Positions 12,888-24,752 are shown, counted from the stretch's first letter. The stretch is 64,000 bases of DNA from Oenanthe sinensis (GCA_028671895.1 JAPMAC010000221.1:4650001-4714000), one strand, 5' to 3'. A program made the numbers and translations. Notes: generated by a model from the letters alone, not told the origin.

Positions 12888-15360
12888 GATACAATTTTGT
12901 CTTTTCCATTGCAGTCCAGGTGGTTGGACTGGCATAGATGCTACATTTATAGGCCCACTAACATCTCGAATTCCAATTTTTCTATTTGATCGAGATATAC
13001 TTGATGTTTGGTCAACTCTTTGAATCTTATCAACTCGATATTCTCTAACTCGATACTCTCTCTTATTAGGAATTGGAAATGTCAAATTCGAGTCTGTACA
13101 ATGAGGCAATATTCCTTTTGTGCACTGCATGATCATATTCCCATTCTACAAAATAAACATGATTCAAAGTTGTCATTAAAGTTAGTAAGGAAAACACAAA
13201 TTTAAGTAAATAACTTAAACACAAAAGTGCTCACACTAAAACTCATAGCATCACTAGTTCCATAATAAAGTATACCCATTCCTGAACTTTTTGCAGTTTT
13301 GTGAACTGAAGCTGATCTAGAAGCCTGCCTCATTTGTTTTAATGTTCTTTTTCGTGATGTACCAGCTGATTCTTGGACTACAGTGCTTCCGAGATGAGAT
13401 AAAGAGTTGTTTTCTGATACAAGCTATGAGAAAAAAATATAAAGAGTTAACATATTCAGTTAAAAATATTATTTGATTATAACATTTATATTTTAATATC
13501 TTACATGACCATAACTTTCAGGAACCATAGTTGTTTCTGGTATTTGAAAGTCTTTTCTTGATTTAGGATATGTTACTAGATGAAAAATATGAGTATAAAC
13601 TTCGCACGATTAAAACAAATACATGAATTAAATTAAAAAGTACGGAATTGGTTTATTTAACTTACATTTTAACAGGTTCGAGTGTTGTATCCTTGCTGCT
13701 TGCATTTGTTGCACGTGACTCTCTTTCCTTTTCTTGTCAACCTTGTTCTAGAACTTGGTTTCTCTTCATTCTCAGCACATACTATTTTCTTTTTAGGTCT
13801 TCCAGGTTGAGATTCAATTTTAGGAGACTCTATTGATTGATATTTTTCACAATGCTAGAACTTTTTCCCCGTATGTGTCTTTATGATACCAATTCGATAT
13901 ATAATTAGCAGGGTCTTGTTTACTATGGACATATGCACACATGGCATGTTGACAAAGGATTCCACTCAGTTCCCATACACTACAAGTACATAGGTGTTTC
14001 TCCAAAAATACAGTATGTGTGTCATCCCTTTCTTCAATTTCATATCCATCATCCCCATTAAAAATAATGTTGCAACTTATAGTTGCCATTTTATATGCTT
14101 CAAACATTTCCATACAAACTGGAGAATAATTTCCAACCCATCTATCAACCACAATATCCATGCTAGAAATTCGATCTATCGTCTTCTTTCTAATATAATC
14201 CATCAATGACTTAATAGGTTTATGCCTACCTTCTAAAATCCAAGAATTAAAACTTTCACACATATTATTATCGACACACATAGATTTGCATCTACCAGAG
14301 AAAAAAGCTCTACACCAAAGTATGGGGTGAATATTTTAATAAATCAGCAACATCTTTTAATAAATGATCTTTAAACTCCTTTTCTTATGTTGGCCATACA
14401 CAAATCCAAATTTTTTTGCGTAGTTCGCTTCCCCTCCATTTCTTTGACCAATTCGCATAGATGTGTCTGACACACCATCTATGTTCAGCAGCGGGTTGTA
14501 TATCAATAATTGCTTGCACCAGACCCTGATTGTATAATCATAAATTAAAATATTAATAATTGCTTGCACCATGCCCTGATTGTATAATCATAAATTAAAA
14601 TATTAATAATTACTTGCAACAGGCCCTGATTGTACATATGCTTAACAAATGAACTATATCATGTTATCAATTGCTATTTCTAAAGAAAAGTATTAAATTT
14701 ATTATGTTATTTAACATACCTTTTGCATGTCGGAGATATAAGTGTATGCAGCCCCCTCACCCATGTCCAAAGCACCGGCTATCAATGTCAAAATCTACAT
14801 TCAATTATCCTTGGTTTCCTTGTTAACACAAGCCCATGCTAGGTGAAAATTTTGATCTTAAGCGTCTTTTGCACAGCAACCAATAATTCACCCTTAAACT
14901 TTGTTTTTAAAAAACAACCATCCAAGCCAATGAATGACCTACATGCCTCCTTGAAGCCTCTTTTGCATGCATCCATACATACAAAAATCGCTTAAAAATC
15001 CTTTTTCCATTCCTTAATTCATCATTGCATAATTCTAAACGTACGACAGAATTAGGATTAGAGTTTACTAACTCCGCAACATGTGGTTCAAGCTCATTAA
15101 TTCAGTAGTAAACCTTCCAGTAAACTCATCTAAAACCAACTTTCTGGCTCTCTTACACTTAAAAAAAGAAACATGGCATCTTAACTCAGTCTCTGCATCC
15201 GAATTCATACCCTTTACTCTGTAATCAATTTTTTTAAGATCCTAGATCTGAAATAGGAAGCCAAGAAACTTGTTGAACAACGAGCATTATTAAAAACTCT
15301 AAAAAAATTATGCTCTTCTACAAATATTTTGACACACAAACTAGGCTGAACATCATCCTT
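12888..15360 (-). pseudogene. Decayed MULE (Mutator-like) transposase
   Basis: Blocks of a plant MuDR-type transposase appear in order on the minus strand: an N-terminal block with KCKRARKLVLDEFTG (about 15150); the catalytic-core block ending FIGLDGCFLKTKFKGELL (about 14960-14890); GALDMGEGAAYTYISDMQK (about 14780-14730); AEHRWCVRHIYANWSKKWRG (about 14500-14430); DNNMCESFNSWI (from about 14272); and a SWIM zinc finger CTC-x10-CQH (about 13990-13925). Downstream blocks give a lysine-rich tail with CNKCKQ, a segment near 13430-13240, and a tail near 13148-12888 ending in a stop. Frames change and stops intervene several times (for example at 14281/14390, 13847 and 14900), so it is not functional as read. 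Some breaks could be introns, but not the in-block stops. Confidence 0.88.
14505..14640. repeat. Three tandem 50 bp units inside the MULE relic
   Basis: The block TTGCTTGCACC-AGACCCTGATTG recurs with exact 50-base spacing (14511, 14561, 14611), the last copy diverged. The unit includes the codons for the conserved GLVQAII segment of the transposase, so the duplication interrupts the coding frame. Confidence 0.9.
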
Positions 15361-15459
15361 TGACACTAAAAGTATAAATAGGCATCCTTCCTCGCACTAC
15401 ACCTGAATCTTGGAGGGTTCATTTTTCACGTATTTTAGTGAAATACCCCTAGAGATATC

Positions 15460-16345
15460 ATATTTTGCAATTGCAGTTCTTCTTGTCTTCTATATTCTTG
15501 AACATAGATCTCTATTACTGACATAAACTTGCTATCAATGTCCTGACACTTGATGCAATTGTCTGGTTCATAAGTGACTAGTCTTGATAGGGTTCTTGCT
15601 TCTGAATAAATTATCATATTCAATTAGTAATGTGGCTTTCCAATTGTCGCTTTCCTGCTTCTTCACTTGAAATCAATTAGTCTTATTGATACTGATTGTT
15701 ATGATCTTGATTCTTCTAAGTTACACATCACTGAGGCATGAACAACTTTGACTTGAACTTCTTCCAGTGATTTCATCTTTGATTGATCATAATTAACCAT
15801 GTTAAATTGTATCAATTACCTTGTCTTCAATTTGTATTGATTTCTTTGTGACTTCTTGTTCTTGATTGTCTTCAGGTTAAGTATCTTTTCTTTAGTTGAG
15901 TTACATTAGATATAGTATTACAGATTTAGACACTCTATCTTTCAATCTCCCCCTATTTGATTGTCTAACAATGACATTCAAATTAAAGAAGAATAACTCA
16001 ACTAAATAAATGAGATGAGAAAAGATAAATAACATTAAAGTCTTGTTCAAATTACAACTGAAATGAAAATTGAAAAACAATACAAAGAACTTAATAATTA
16101 TCTTAAACTAGAAAGAGAATTCGAACCTCGAATCAAAGATCTTTGAAATGATTTCTATCACCTGGATTATTTCATGTCTTTCAATCAAACTCATATCACC
16201 TTATTGGATCCACTCTGATTCACGGTTACAGTATGGTGAATTAGCCTATCTCGCATACCGTGGTCAAATGAATTTTCCTCAAGTGAGTTAGAGCAACCTA
16301 TGAAGTTTTTCCAACTTCAAGTTCATATTCCTCCGAGCTTTCATT
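15460..16345 (-). mobile_element. Remnant of the Copia-3 (SIRE-type) family: LTR part, polypurine tract, adjacent internal DNA
   Basis: Closely matches 50170-51040 of Copia-3 in the same orientation. It contains the start of the LTR (about 15460-15946), the polypurine tract AAATAGGGGGAGAT (complement at 15947-15960), and about 385 bp of internal sequence including the CTTATTGGATCCACTCTGAT block. The match stops near 16345, where the copia-specific extra reading frame would begin. It is truncated on both sides and abuts the 5' side of the MULE relic. Confidence 0.85.
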
Positions 16346-16668
16346 CAAATTATGTTTCCCCTTCCTAATTTCTTTCTTTGTTCTTAATTCAAACCTTTAA
16401 TTTACATTAAGTTGATTTTAATCAGGCAAAAAGAGCACACAAATATTCAACCCCCCACCCCACTTGTGTAACTGGGAAAACAGAGTTATTTGGATTCATC
16501 TCTTAATAGAACAAAAAATAAATTTTTAATAAATAAGGAGTATGAATAATAAGGATATGAAAATTATGTATATATAAAAGTAAAAATATTACCGTTATTA
16601 ATATTAATGTTATAATATAAACGTTGCAAAAGTGTCCGTTGTTTTCAGAAATGAAAGTAATAACAAAA

Positions 16669-17441
16669 AGAGTAAAGAACACTGCGTGTACCCGCAGTTT
16701 GTGTGTCAGACCACTTGGGATACCACACTTCAAAAAGTAACACGCGCTATACTGCACTTCTTAACATCCTAGCACTTTGCTGTTTTCCGTTAAATTGGGC
16801 TAACGCCGTCATCGTCTCCGGTGACCTTGAACGACGGCAAAATAAAACCCAAACAAAGCTTGTCAGTTTTTATACCAAAATAACGCTAGTCTTGCCAGGA
16901 GTACGTATATAACAATTATACATACAAACAAGCAACCATGTGACCGTAAATTGAAGAAATCCGACGAGCTTTACCGGAAAAATAATTTTCCGACGAGCTC
17001 CAAAAACAACCCATAAACACAAACAAAAAATATCACTAGCATGTCCTTTCACCGATCTACGTAACCATGTAATTAGTTTATGCAACAAATCAACGGAAAA
17101 ATAAATAAGAAATTCAAGTATAACCCGAAAATCATAAATTACAAATCAAGCAATTTCTAACGAAGATGGAGCACGTAGTTATGTATTTCAACACATGGGA
17201 TTCAATTTGGTTACTCATACGAAGAAAACTAAGTTCATAATCATCTTCAAAAGTTGCTTTGATCTTCAAGAACACGAAGAACACCTTCTTCTCCAAAACA
17301 AAAAAAATTGACGACGTTAGTCCAATTTAACGGAAAACAGGACGTTAAGAAGTGCAGTATAACGCGTGGTACTTTTTGAAGTGTGGTATCCCAAATGGTA
17401 TGACACACAAACTGCGGGTACACGAAGTGCTCTTTACTCTT
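16669..17441. mobile_element. Non-autonomous element with about 135-147 bp terminal inverted repeats (MULE-like)
   Basis: The left terminus 16669-16815 (AGAGTAAAGAACACTGCGTG...) and the right terminus 17308-17441 are inverted copies with few mismatches; the left one carries a small extra insertion. Shared landmarks are GTGTACCCGCAGTTTGTGTG, GCAGTATAACGCG-type and CTGTTTTCCGTTAAATTGG. Long inverted ends around a short non-coding interior (16816-17307) fit a non-autonomous Mutator-like element. I could not define a 9 bp target duplication because both flanks are A-rich. Confidence 0.8.
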
Positions 17442-18685
17442 AAAAAAACTCAGAATTCAGTGAAATATAATAATTTTGTATCCATATGTGTCAATTGGCA
17501 AATGCCCACTTTGGTGGGCAAGTTCCTTTTTTCTTCTTATTACTCCAGCGCGTAGCCTGCTCAGTAAAGACTGTATCATTTTTTTCCTTCAAAAATCTTT
17601 CAAAGTTCCATATTCGCTGCTCAATGATTACATGCTCTCCTAGTAACTTCTCAGTCTCATCTTCACAGATTCTACTTTACTACCTTACTTTCAATTATGG
17701 AGTACTTCCTTCAATAGAAATGGTACCTTTTTTTTGGTCCTACACATAAGTATCAGGTACCATCAATCCTATACACATACTGCAAAACAAAATATGAAAT
17801 GTTGTGCAACAACATGCACTGTATGATCATTTATCCGACAAACCACATGCTAGCTACACTTGCTGGGCCTGGTAGTTGCAGACTTGTAATCACCTTGAAC
17901 CATTATTAATCTAAATATCTATCTTAAGATTTTTATTTTGTATTTCATTATCGAATGGTCAGACTCACAGCTATAGCTATAGCCCCACTTGTTTCCTCAA
18001 GAGTATGTAAGAATGCAAGTTTGAGAGCCAGTCAAATCTTAATGATGGTATGAATAATATTTCATTCTTGCAAAAATAATCCAAAATGACTTGAATAGCT
18101 CATGTGCCACTAGCTTAGGGCTCTTCTAATCTTACCATTAAGATCTCTTTCAAGATAAGGGTACACAATCAAAGCTTCTTTTATCTTTAATTAATCATTT
18201 TTACCAAAACTTTTTTCAGTAGCCTATATAGATAATATTCCTATCATACCATAATCTCTCTCACTCTCCCTCTTTTGCCCAGATCAATACCAACAAAATA
18301 GGCAATTCGAACTTGAGTTGGGTTGCTCCGATGCTATGTTAAGTTACGGGCTCGCGAAAAACTTATGACTTTTAAGATATGGTTTAATACATGTATCATG
18401 CTTATGAGTGAATCAAGAGTTACTTCGAAACTAGATAGACATGCCTCTAAAACAGGGTACTTCTGATATTAGTACATCGAATCAACAACAGGGACATATT
18501 CCACCGTATAATTTTGGAGACAAAAATGTAAGTACCAGTATCTATTGGTATGAAAATGTAAATTATTAATACCTTTAAGTAGTACAACAACAACTAAAAG
18601 GTTTATCACTATATCAGTAAACTATTAAGCATTGCTTCTAAAACCATAGTTGATAACCTTCTGTGTAGCTCCCAAGGTGTCCATG
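17442..18685. other. Intergenic DNA upstream of the 18932 gene
   Basis: I see no gene with recognisable product on either strand. The open frames here are short and low-complexity. Confidence 0.5.
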
Positions 18686-18688
18686 TGA

Positions 18689-18698
18689 TATTCCTATA
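18689..18698 (+). promoter_or_regulatory. Likely TATA box of the 18932 gene
   Basis: CCTATATAAACAC lies about 240 bases upstream of the start codon, in good TATA-box form. It would give a leader of roughly 200 bases. Inferred from sequence and position. Confidence 0.5.
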
Positions 18699-18931
18699 TA
18701 AACACTTAACCTTACACTCACTTGTCTCCGTTTCACCAGACCACTAGGTTTAAATATTGTCACCGTCGATAAACAATTACCAAGAATATTTAGGAGCACA
18801 ATATTTTGATAAGAAAATAGTAAAACACCCCTTGTGCTTATAAGCACACATACTCATGCATATGTTAATCATGCACCTCATCAGTTAACTCATCAGTTTT
18901 AGTCCCTTTTCAAATCCCCGAGAAAATTAAC

Positions 18932-19651
18932 ATGATTTCCTTAGAAACTATTCAAGCGACCTCTACATCTATCAGCCCAATTTCTAGTCCCCGGATTTCC
19001 TTTTCGGCTGATTCTCTTGATGATGATGATTTCATCTCTATGAATCTAAATTCTGTGGTAGTGAAAGAGCAAGAGAAGCTAAAAGAAAAAACCCGTAATG
19101 TGGAATTCGAGTTTCTATCAAGTGATAACCAAACTATGCTATCTGCTGATGAGCTATTTTTTGATGGAAAGTTACTTCCATTTTGGCAAATGCAACACTC
19201 TGAGAAACTCAAAAAGATCAGTCTCAAGGCAGAACACCCATCAGAAGAGTCAGCAAAAGCCGAAGATTTTAACAAAGTGGAGAGTGAAGTAAGTTTGTTT
19301 CTCGATGATGACCCTTCTCCTAGACCGCCTAAATGCTCTGTTTTGTGGAAAGAGTTACTAAGGCTGAGAAAGCAGCGTTCATCTACTTTGTCACCGTCTT
19401 CATCTTCTTCTTCCTCTTCCTCTTCATCCTCATCCTCTTTAAAGTCGCTTGATCTGCCACCAATTGGGGAAGGCAGAGAAGGTTCAGGGAACAAAGACAA
19501 GAATGCTAAAAGGATGAAGAAGGGGTTGGAAAGGACTAGATCAGCAAGTATTAAGATAAGGCCTGTAGTAAATGTGCAAGCCTGCACACAAGGAAGGCGT
19601 AATGCAGTTCCCCCTCTGTATTCCCTTAGAAAAGGGAAACTAGAGAAGTAA
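18932..19651 (+). CDS. Plant-specific protein with ADELFxDGKLLP motif (DUF1645/MAKR-like), single exon, 239 aa
   Basis: Intact single-exon frame from ATG to TAA. Near residues 60-85 the sequence FEFLSSDNQ...SADELFFDGKLLPFW resembles the core of plant proteins grouped around DUF1645 and membrane-associated kinase regulators (F-E-F followed by ADELF-x-G-x-LLP). Further on come an acidic patch (FLDDDPSPRPP), a WKELLRLRK segment, an uninterrupted serine run (about residues 157-168) encoded by mixed TCN codons, and a basic C-terminal tail (KRMKKGLERTRSAS). There is no signal peptide or membrane segment. Members are mostly uncharacterised; some relatives bind membranes through basic patches and regulate receptor kinases. 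A specific function is not claimed. The start is the first ATG after in-frame stops. It is the only intact small gene in the window. Confidence 0.8.
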   Translation: MISLETIQATSTSISPISSPRISFSADSLDDDDFISMNLNSVVVKEQEKLKEKTRNVEFEFLSSDNQTMLSADELFFDGKLLPFWQMQHSEKLKKISLKAEHPSEESAKAEDFNKVESEVSLFLDDDPSPRPPKCSVLWKELLRLRKQRSSTLSPSSSSSSSSSSSSSSLKSLDLPPIGEGREGSGNKDKNAKRMKKGLERTRSASIKIRPVVNVQACTQGRRNAVPPLYSLRKGKLEK

Positions 19652-20392
19652 GACTAAAAAAACATTAGTCATTTGCAAAACTAGAATCATCCATTACGTT
19701 ATTTTGTGGTTCGTCATATTAAATTTCATTCGGTCTATCCTTAACCTTCGATTCTATTTTCTTTTTGGTCGCGTTTGGTACTGGATCTGGTCGGTTAACA
19801 TAAATGCTTACTTTCATGTTTCTATGATAATGTCAAAATCTAAATTTCACCTCTGTCTAGTACGTCATGTTTCTTTCAAGTACAATTTTACAGTTGTGGA
19901 GTGAATGGAAAAAGTAAAAACGATCATGGTGGCTCGTGTTCCATCATTCATGAGCACATAATTTCTTAATATACGTCTAACGTCGGGTAAGTTATGGATT
20001 CATGAGCATCCAGACCTGGAAATAACAATGAGTTGCATAATGCGTCAGACGACTATAAGTTATGTATCATTTAGTACATCATTTGGCAGATTTTTTGAGA
20101 CCTCTAACATTACTCGTAGAATATCGGATTGAGGCACCATGTTAAGAGTTGTTCATGGTTCAAATTTTTATTGTAAGCCTGCATATCGTGTACTGTTTAC
20201 TACCATTGGCAAGACAGTATGATAATTAGGGGCGGACCCAGAGTTCAAAACTCCCCCGGGTAACTCACTATTCTTATGTATAACAAATATAAATATAGAT
20301 GTAGCAAGGTAATATTGTTATCGGATGCAAACGCTGCCCGCATCTCATATTGAACGAATTGCTACTAGTTTGCCGGCTCTAGACTAGATTAT
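19652..20392. other. 3' flank of the 18932 gene and intergenic DNA
   Basis: No gene recognised. Near 20230-20260 the sequence GGGGCGGACCCAGAGTTC looks like a common plant transposon terminus, but I found no partner end. Confidence 0.4.
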
Positions 20393-20718
20393 GGCCCGTT
20401 TAGTCTAAAACAGTTTTTTGCAATTTGATAAATTCTAAAAGTTGTAATCTGGAAAACTGTTTTTGGTCTAAAAGATGTTGTTAGCAAAATCATGTTCCAT
20501 GCTTTTGTAAAAAGCTACTTTCAGTTTTTACCGGAACTAGCTATCAATTTCATTATCAAACATTTCCAAAAATATTATTTTTATATATTATATATCAAAA
20601 TATGCATAAATCAAAAAAAATTACCAAACAATTATCTGATTTTTCTGACAACACTTTTTCCACCGGCACATTTTCTCACAACACAACAATTTTCAATATC
20701 ACTCCTAAACGGAGCCTA
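20393..20718 (+). mobile_element. MITE copy B (same family as 9751-10060, opposite orientation)
   Basis: Terminal inverted repeats GGCCCGTTTAG (left) and, reversed, GGCTCCGTTTAG (right), flanked by TAT on both sides, a possible 3 bp target duplication. Matches copy A when one is reversed. Non-coding, 326 bp. Confidence 0.8.
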
Positions 20719-21233
20719 TGTTGAACAAGTTATATTGAATTTTTTTATAATTTTATAAACTTATTATTTTTTTAGCGAAAGGAATAGGCAAAAACATGTT
20801 AAAAAATAATTATGAAAATTATTATAAATATTGAAATTGGTAAAAAAATTATAATACTAAATCATTGTATCTATCTCAAAAATCAATTCAAATTAATTAA
20901 AAATACATATTAAAAAAATTGAATGCAGAGTATGAAATTAAGTAAAAGAAATGCAAGATAAGGACAAAAATGACATCAGAATTTATAATTTTAAAATAAT
21001 CTTATGCCTCAAAATTAGAGTCAAAACAAGGGAAAAAGAAAGAAATAATTAAAAATAAAACAAAAAAGGAAAATGATATCAAAATATGCAATTTTTAAAT
21101 AAATCTATCTTCATACTGGATTCAATTTTGTAAATAAAATATTATGATTAATAAATAAAAAATTAAAATTCTTTATTTTAAATGTTTAAGGACTAAACTT
21201 TATTATTAACAAAGAATAAATATTAGAATAAAA

Positions 21234-21490
21234 TCATGAAATTTATGATACTGAAAGTATTATGTAAAGACTAAATTTATATTAATAATATTTATAGGAC
21301 AGTCAGTCTAAAATTAGATGCTTTGTTCATAGGCATTACAGTCATGTAGTTTTTTTTACCATATCATTTCCTGATAAATCTTGAAGTTCTGCAGTATGTA
21401 TGAGGTGTAGAATTATACAAGACAATCAACTGAATTAGTAAGAATCTCATGAAATTTATGATACTGAAAGTATTATGTAAAGACTAAATT
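21234..21490. repeat. Pair of identical 44 bp direct repeats
   Basis: The 44-base sequence starting TCATGAAATTTATGATACTG occurs at 21234-21277 and again at 21447-21490, 213 bases apart, with no mismatch visible. The DNA between is unrelated AT-rich sequence. Confidence 0.9.
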
Positions 21491-22382
21491 AGAAAAAAGA
21501 TGAAAAGCCTATTAAATCTGAACTGAAATAATTGGACCATTTGCCTATCAAATGCTTGGTAGCTTATGACATTTGTAACCAGCTCAATTACATCTTTAGA
21601 GTATACTAAAACATATTTTTGTATGCAGCAACTCCATAACCATGGTAGAGTTTATGCAGTTATAATATATATTTAGACCTATTGCAAAGGCTCGTTGTTG
21701 AAATTTACTACCTTCAAGACAAGTGAGAAAGAGGGCTTTATGAAAAACTTATGGCTTATTTACTTACGAACCATTTAAGTTTGGGCCGATATACACATTA
21801 ATCACAAAAAATTAAAAATGGACGGTCCAACCATATAAGTATAGGCCTGCGCATGTACTCATCATATTTGACATACTATTAAACGTTGGACTTGTGAACA
21901 TACTCATTATATTTCTTATTTGCACAAGTCGTAATTTATAGAGTTTGTGACTGTGCTAAAATGGTTTGTTGTGGAACATTATGTTCCGGCTTTTGGGTTG
22001 GATATATATGGAAACCAATTTGGTTTTATTTTATTAAGAATGTCATATGATGTTAATCCCCTGTAAATTAGGAGCATCAGAATCCCTGGCTTGTAAATTA
22101 CAAATCAGAAATGGTGTACTGTTCACACCACTAATAGCATTTGATCTCTGCAAAACCTTATTAACAAGAATTGGTTTTGCAAGAAAACCAAGAATGTTGT
22201 TTTTACGTGAATTTGAAAGTACAGTAGTATCGTAATGAAAGACTGAACTGTCATGGGCATTTGTTTGTGTACATTAAGTTTGTTTTAGCTAAAGAAATAA
22301 AGGTGTTGGATATATATATATGAAAGGCCATTACTAGTTGGATGACTCTTTGAGAGCAAACTCAATGAAAGGAATCTCTACA

Positions 22383-22456
22383 TGGCTACTGAAATTTCAA
22401 AAGAAAGACTAGTGGCTACTGAAATTTCAAAAGAAAGACTAGTGTGTGTGTGTGTG
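22383..22456. repeat. 30 bp tandem duplication followed by (GT)n
   Basis: TGGCTACTGAAATTTCAAAA plus AGAAAGACTAG is present twice head to tail with 30-base spacing (22383-22442), then runs into a GT repeat. Confidence 0.95.
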
Positions 22457-23199
22457 TTGGTTTGAAATAGATGGTTTCCTTAGAAATTGGGCCTATATAA
22501 GTCAATAGCTATCCCGAGCCTAGTACTCCAGTTTAGGTCATTGTCTCTTCCTGCTTCTGGCAAATAACACTTCTTTATTAATCAAAATTTTGTGGCTAAA
22601 TTATACTAGATTATCTCGGGATTTGCCTTTGAATAGAATTGCTTCTAAACTTTCTTGAAGCATGTATTCAAACACTTAGATGCAATGGTCATCTTCTAAA
22701 CAGTATCCTATGATCTTAACCACATTTAGATGGTTCAACCTTTAAAAAAAACTTAGTTTAGTCTGCAACTAGAAATATCAGTACAAACACTTGTTCAATG
22801 GGTAAAAAAAGGCAGGGTATTACTATTCATAGCATTGGGACAAGCTTTATTTGATGTACATTTTGTAACCTTTTGCTGTAATCATTGTCTATTGTCTATT
22901 GTCTGTAGTTTATATATATGTTCATTGTCTTTGGAGTTTGGTTTCTGTTATATGGAGAAACTGATATAACAGTAATTTGGAGGTTTGTTGGAATCACGGA
23001 GCAAAATATGATGATTTTGCAGATGAACTTTATGAAAAATGCGAAGAACATGGGAGAAAAGTGATGGATTTTGGTAGCTGATCTTGATGTTGATTCGTTA
23101 GAAGGCCAGAGAAAATGTTTGCTCTCATACTGCCAACCGTCGATTCCCCCTTAAACAAGAGGCCTACATTCCCTTTAAGCTATATGTAGTTCTTGGAGG

Positions 23200-24500
23200 A
23201 CAAGTTACCTATATGGGCTAGGTATTGGTCCGGTCCATCAGGCCCAAATCCTCAGACGTGAAGGGCTTTGGCCCAAGTCTATGCGGATGTGGAGGGTAAG
23301 CTTTCCAGATGTCTATACCTGCCATGGCCCAAGCCCGTTAGGGTCTGGGGGCTGTCATGGAGTTGTAGAGCAAGGGGTCCCCGTAGGGAGTTGTGCGTGA
23401 TGTGGCCTCGCGGGAGCAGTTGTGTAGAGGCGATCATGAGTGGATCCCTTGATAAGATGAGAGCTCGTGGGGCTAACTGTCTTTAAATAGATAAGTATGT
23501 TGAGATATTACCCTGTGAGGGCATTTTGTAGTGTTCAAATTAATAAATAATATCAAGTGAGGTGAGCCCATGAGGCAAGGAGCTTTTCAGCTAATTATGA
23601 GAAATCCATTCTAAATGCTCCGGGCTAGCGAAGCGATCCGGAGGCAGTGAGCCTGGCCAAGCGAGCCGAGCTGAGGGCCTCTCTGCCAATACCATGTGAC
23701 CTGGTAGGTGATGAGAAGCGAACTGGGCTAGGGGCCAGTTATCATCTTTCTTCCTTCTCGACGTTGAATGAGTCTAAGGCTCGTGAGCTAGCGATGCGGC
23801 CTCACGCAAGGCCAAGGGCCTTAGAATATTTAATCATCTTTAGCACGATGGGAGCTGGATGTGGGCTTTGAAGCCTAGATGCGAGGTGGGCCGACCAATC
23901 TATGTCATTGGGCCTATTTAGGACCAATGTCCAAATATTGGGCATAACAACTACCTTCCGATTCCTCCTTGCCATTAGCGATGCGAGGTGGAATCAGATA
24001 AAAAGTGATGTTAGAAATCTTCCATGCGAAGAGACCAGAAGGCCTCTAATAGAGACGCAAAGTGAACTGCGAGGCCTTTGTGAGTTATCAACACTTTTTT
24101 TAGATAAGTACCTGTGACAGCGACCCGGACACCATGCGACCCGATCTGACCACATTATGTCCTTCGGATTTCATAGCAAATGAGGAGTCCCATTCGCGAA
24201 GCGAGCTCAAATATAGCCATTATGAGGATGTGACACGTGTCCTTGTCCTTTTCTCTCCTCAGTTTCCTATAAATAGGTGACTTCCCCAATCATTTTCAAT
24301 CATTTCCAGGATCATTTTCAAGAGAAGTTGTCCGAGAGCTCAAGGATCAAACGTTGGTTTTGTTAGATTTTTTATGTCAAGAATCCAGGGGTGAACTAGG
24401 TCTGTTCATCCACCTTCATCCGATTTTTCTAGCGAAGCCAGCACCGACATATCCTTTTCGACAGACTCGAGCCCACCCTCAAACATAAAAGGTAACGATC
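23200..24500 (+). promoter_or_regulatory. GC-rich 5' region of the gypsy-type element, with TATA box
   Basis: Rich in GGCCCAA, GCGAGC and GAGGC motifs. CCTATAAATAGG near 24267-24278 is a strong TATA box about 530 bases before the first gag-like ATG (24804). Probably the LTR or leader of the old element; no PBS was identified with confidence. Confidence 0.45.
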
Positions 24501-24651
24501 CGAACTTATCATATCTGTCCTTGCTTTTTATAGCATGCATATGTAATATTTGTTTAAGCATCCACGTGTACATATTTCATGCGATCCCACCCCCAGGTCG
24601 CATCATCTCACACACCCCATTTCTCATCGCCTCGCAATCTCGACCTTAGAT

Positions 24652-24752
24652 TTAGGACCGGCTCGTGTGCGATGTGAGGACACTTAGCATTTTTTGACCT
24701 CTTAGGACCGGCTCGTGTGCGATGTGAGGACACTTAGCATTTTTTGACCTCT
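24652..24752. repeat. Exact 50 bp tandem duplication in the gypsy-type leader
   Basis: TTAGGACCGGCTCGTGTGCG... through TTTTTTGACCTC occurs twice, 50 bases apart, with no difference visible, so the duplication is recent compared with the decay of the nearby coding sequence. Confidence 0.95.

Larger units (their letters stand above)
20719..23200. other. AT-rich intergenic DNA with short repeats
   Basis: No gene that I can recognise. A 62-codon open frame at 22047 is not conserved in any way I can see. It contains the direct repeats listed separately, and a GT microsatellite at 22442-22456. Confidence 0.5.

Noticed and set aside
14505..14640. Three 50 bp tandem units as a possible regulatory array
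   Set aside because: The units contain transposase codons and AT-rich filler; simple tandem duplication in a pseudogene is enough.
16503..17088. Short open frames in the inverted-end element
   Set aside because: They cross the terminal repeats and have no resemblance to a transposase or captured gene that I can recognise.
18952..19587. 211-codon antisense frame opposite the 18932 gene
   Set aside because: Shadow of the sense gene caused by its serine/acidic codon use; glutamate-run antisense of the serine tract.
22047..22235. 62-codon plus-strand frame
   Set aside because: No motif, no flanking exon or promoter signal; chance frame in intergenic DNA.
23268..24117. Three GC-rich open frames of 71-74 codons
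   Set aside because: They lie in the leader/LTR-like part of the gypsy-type element before its TATA box; higher GC makes stops rare. No protein similarity.
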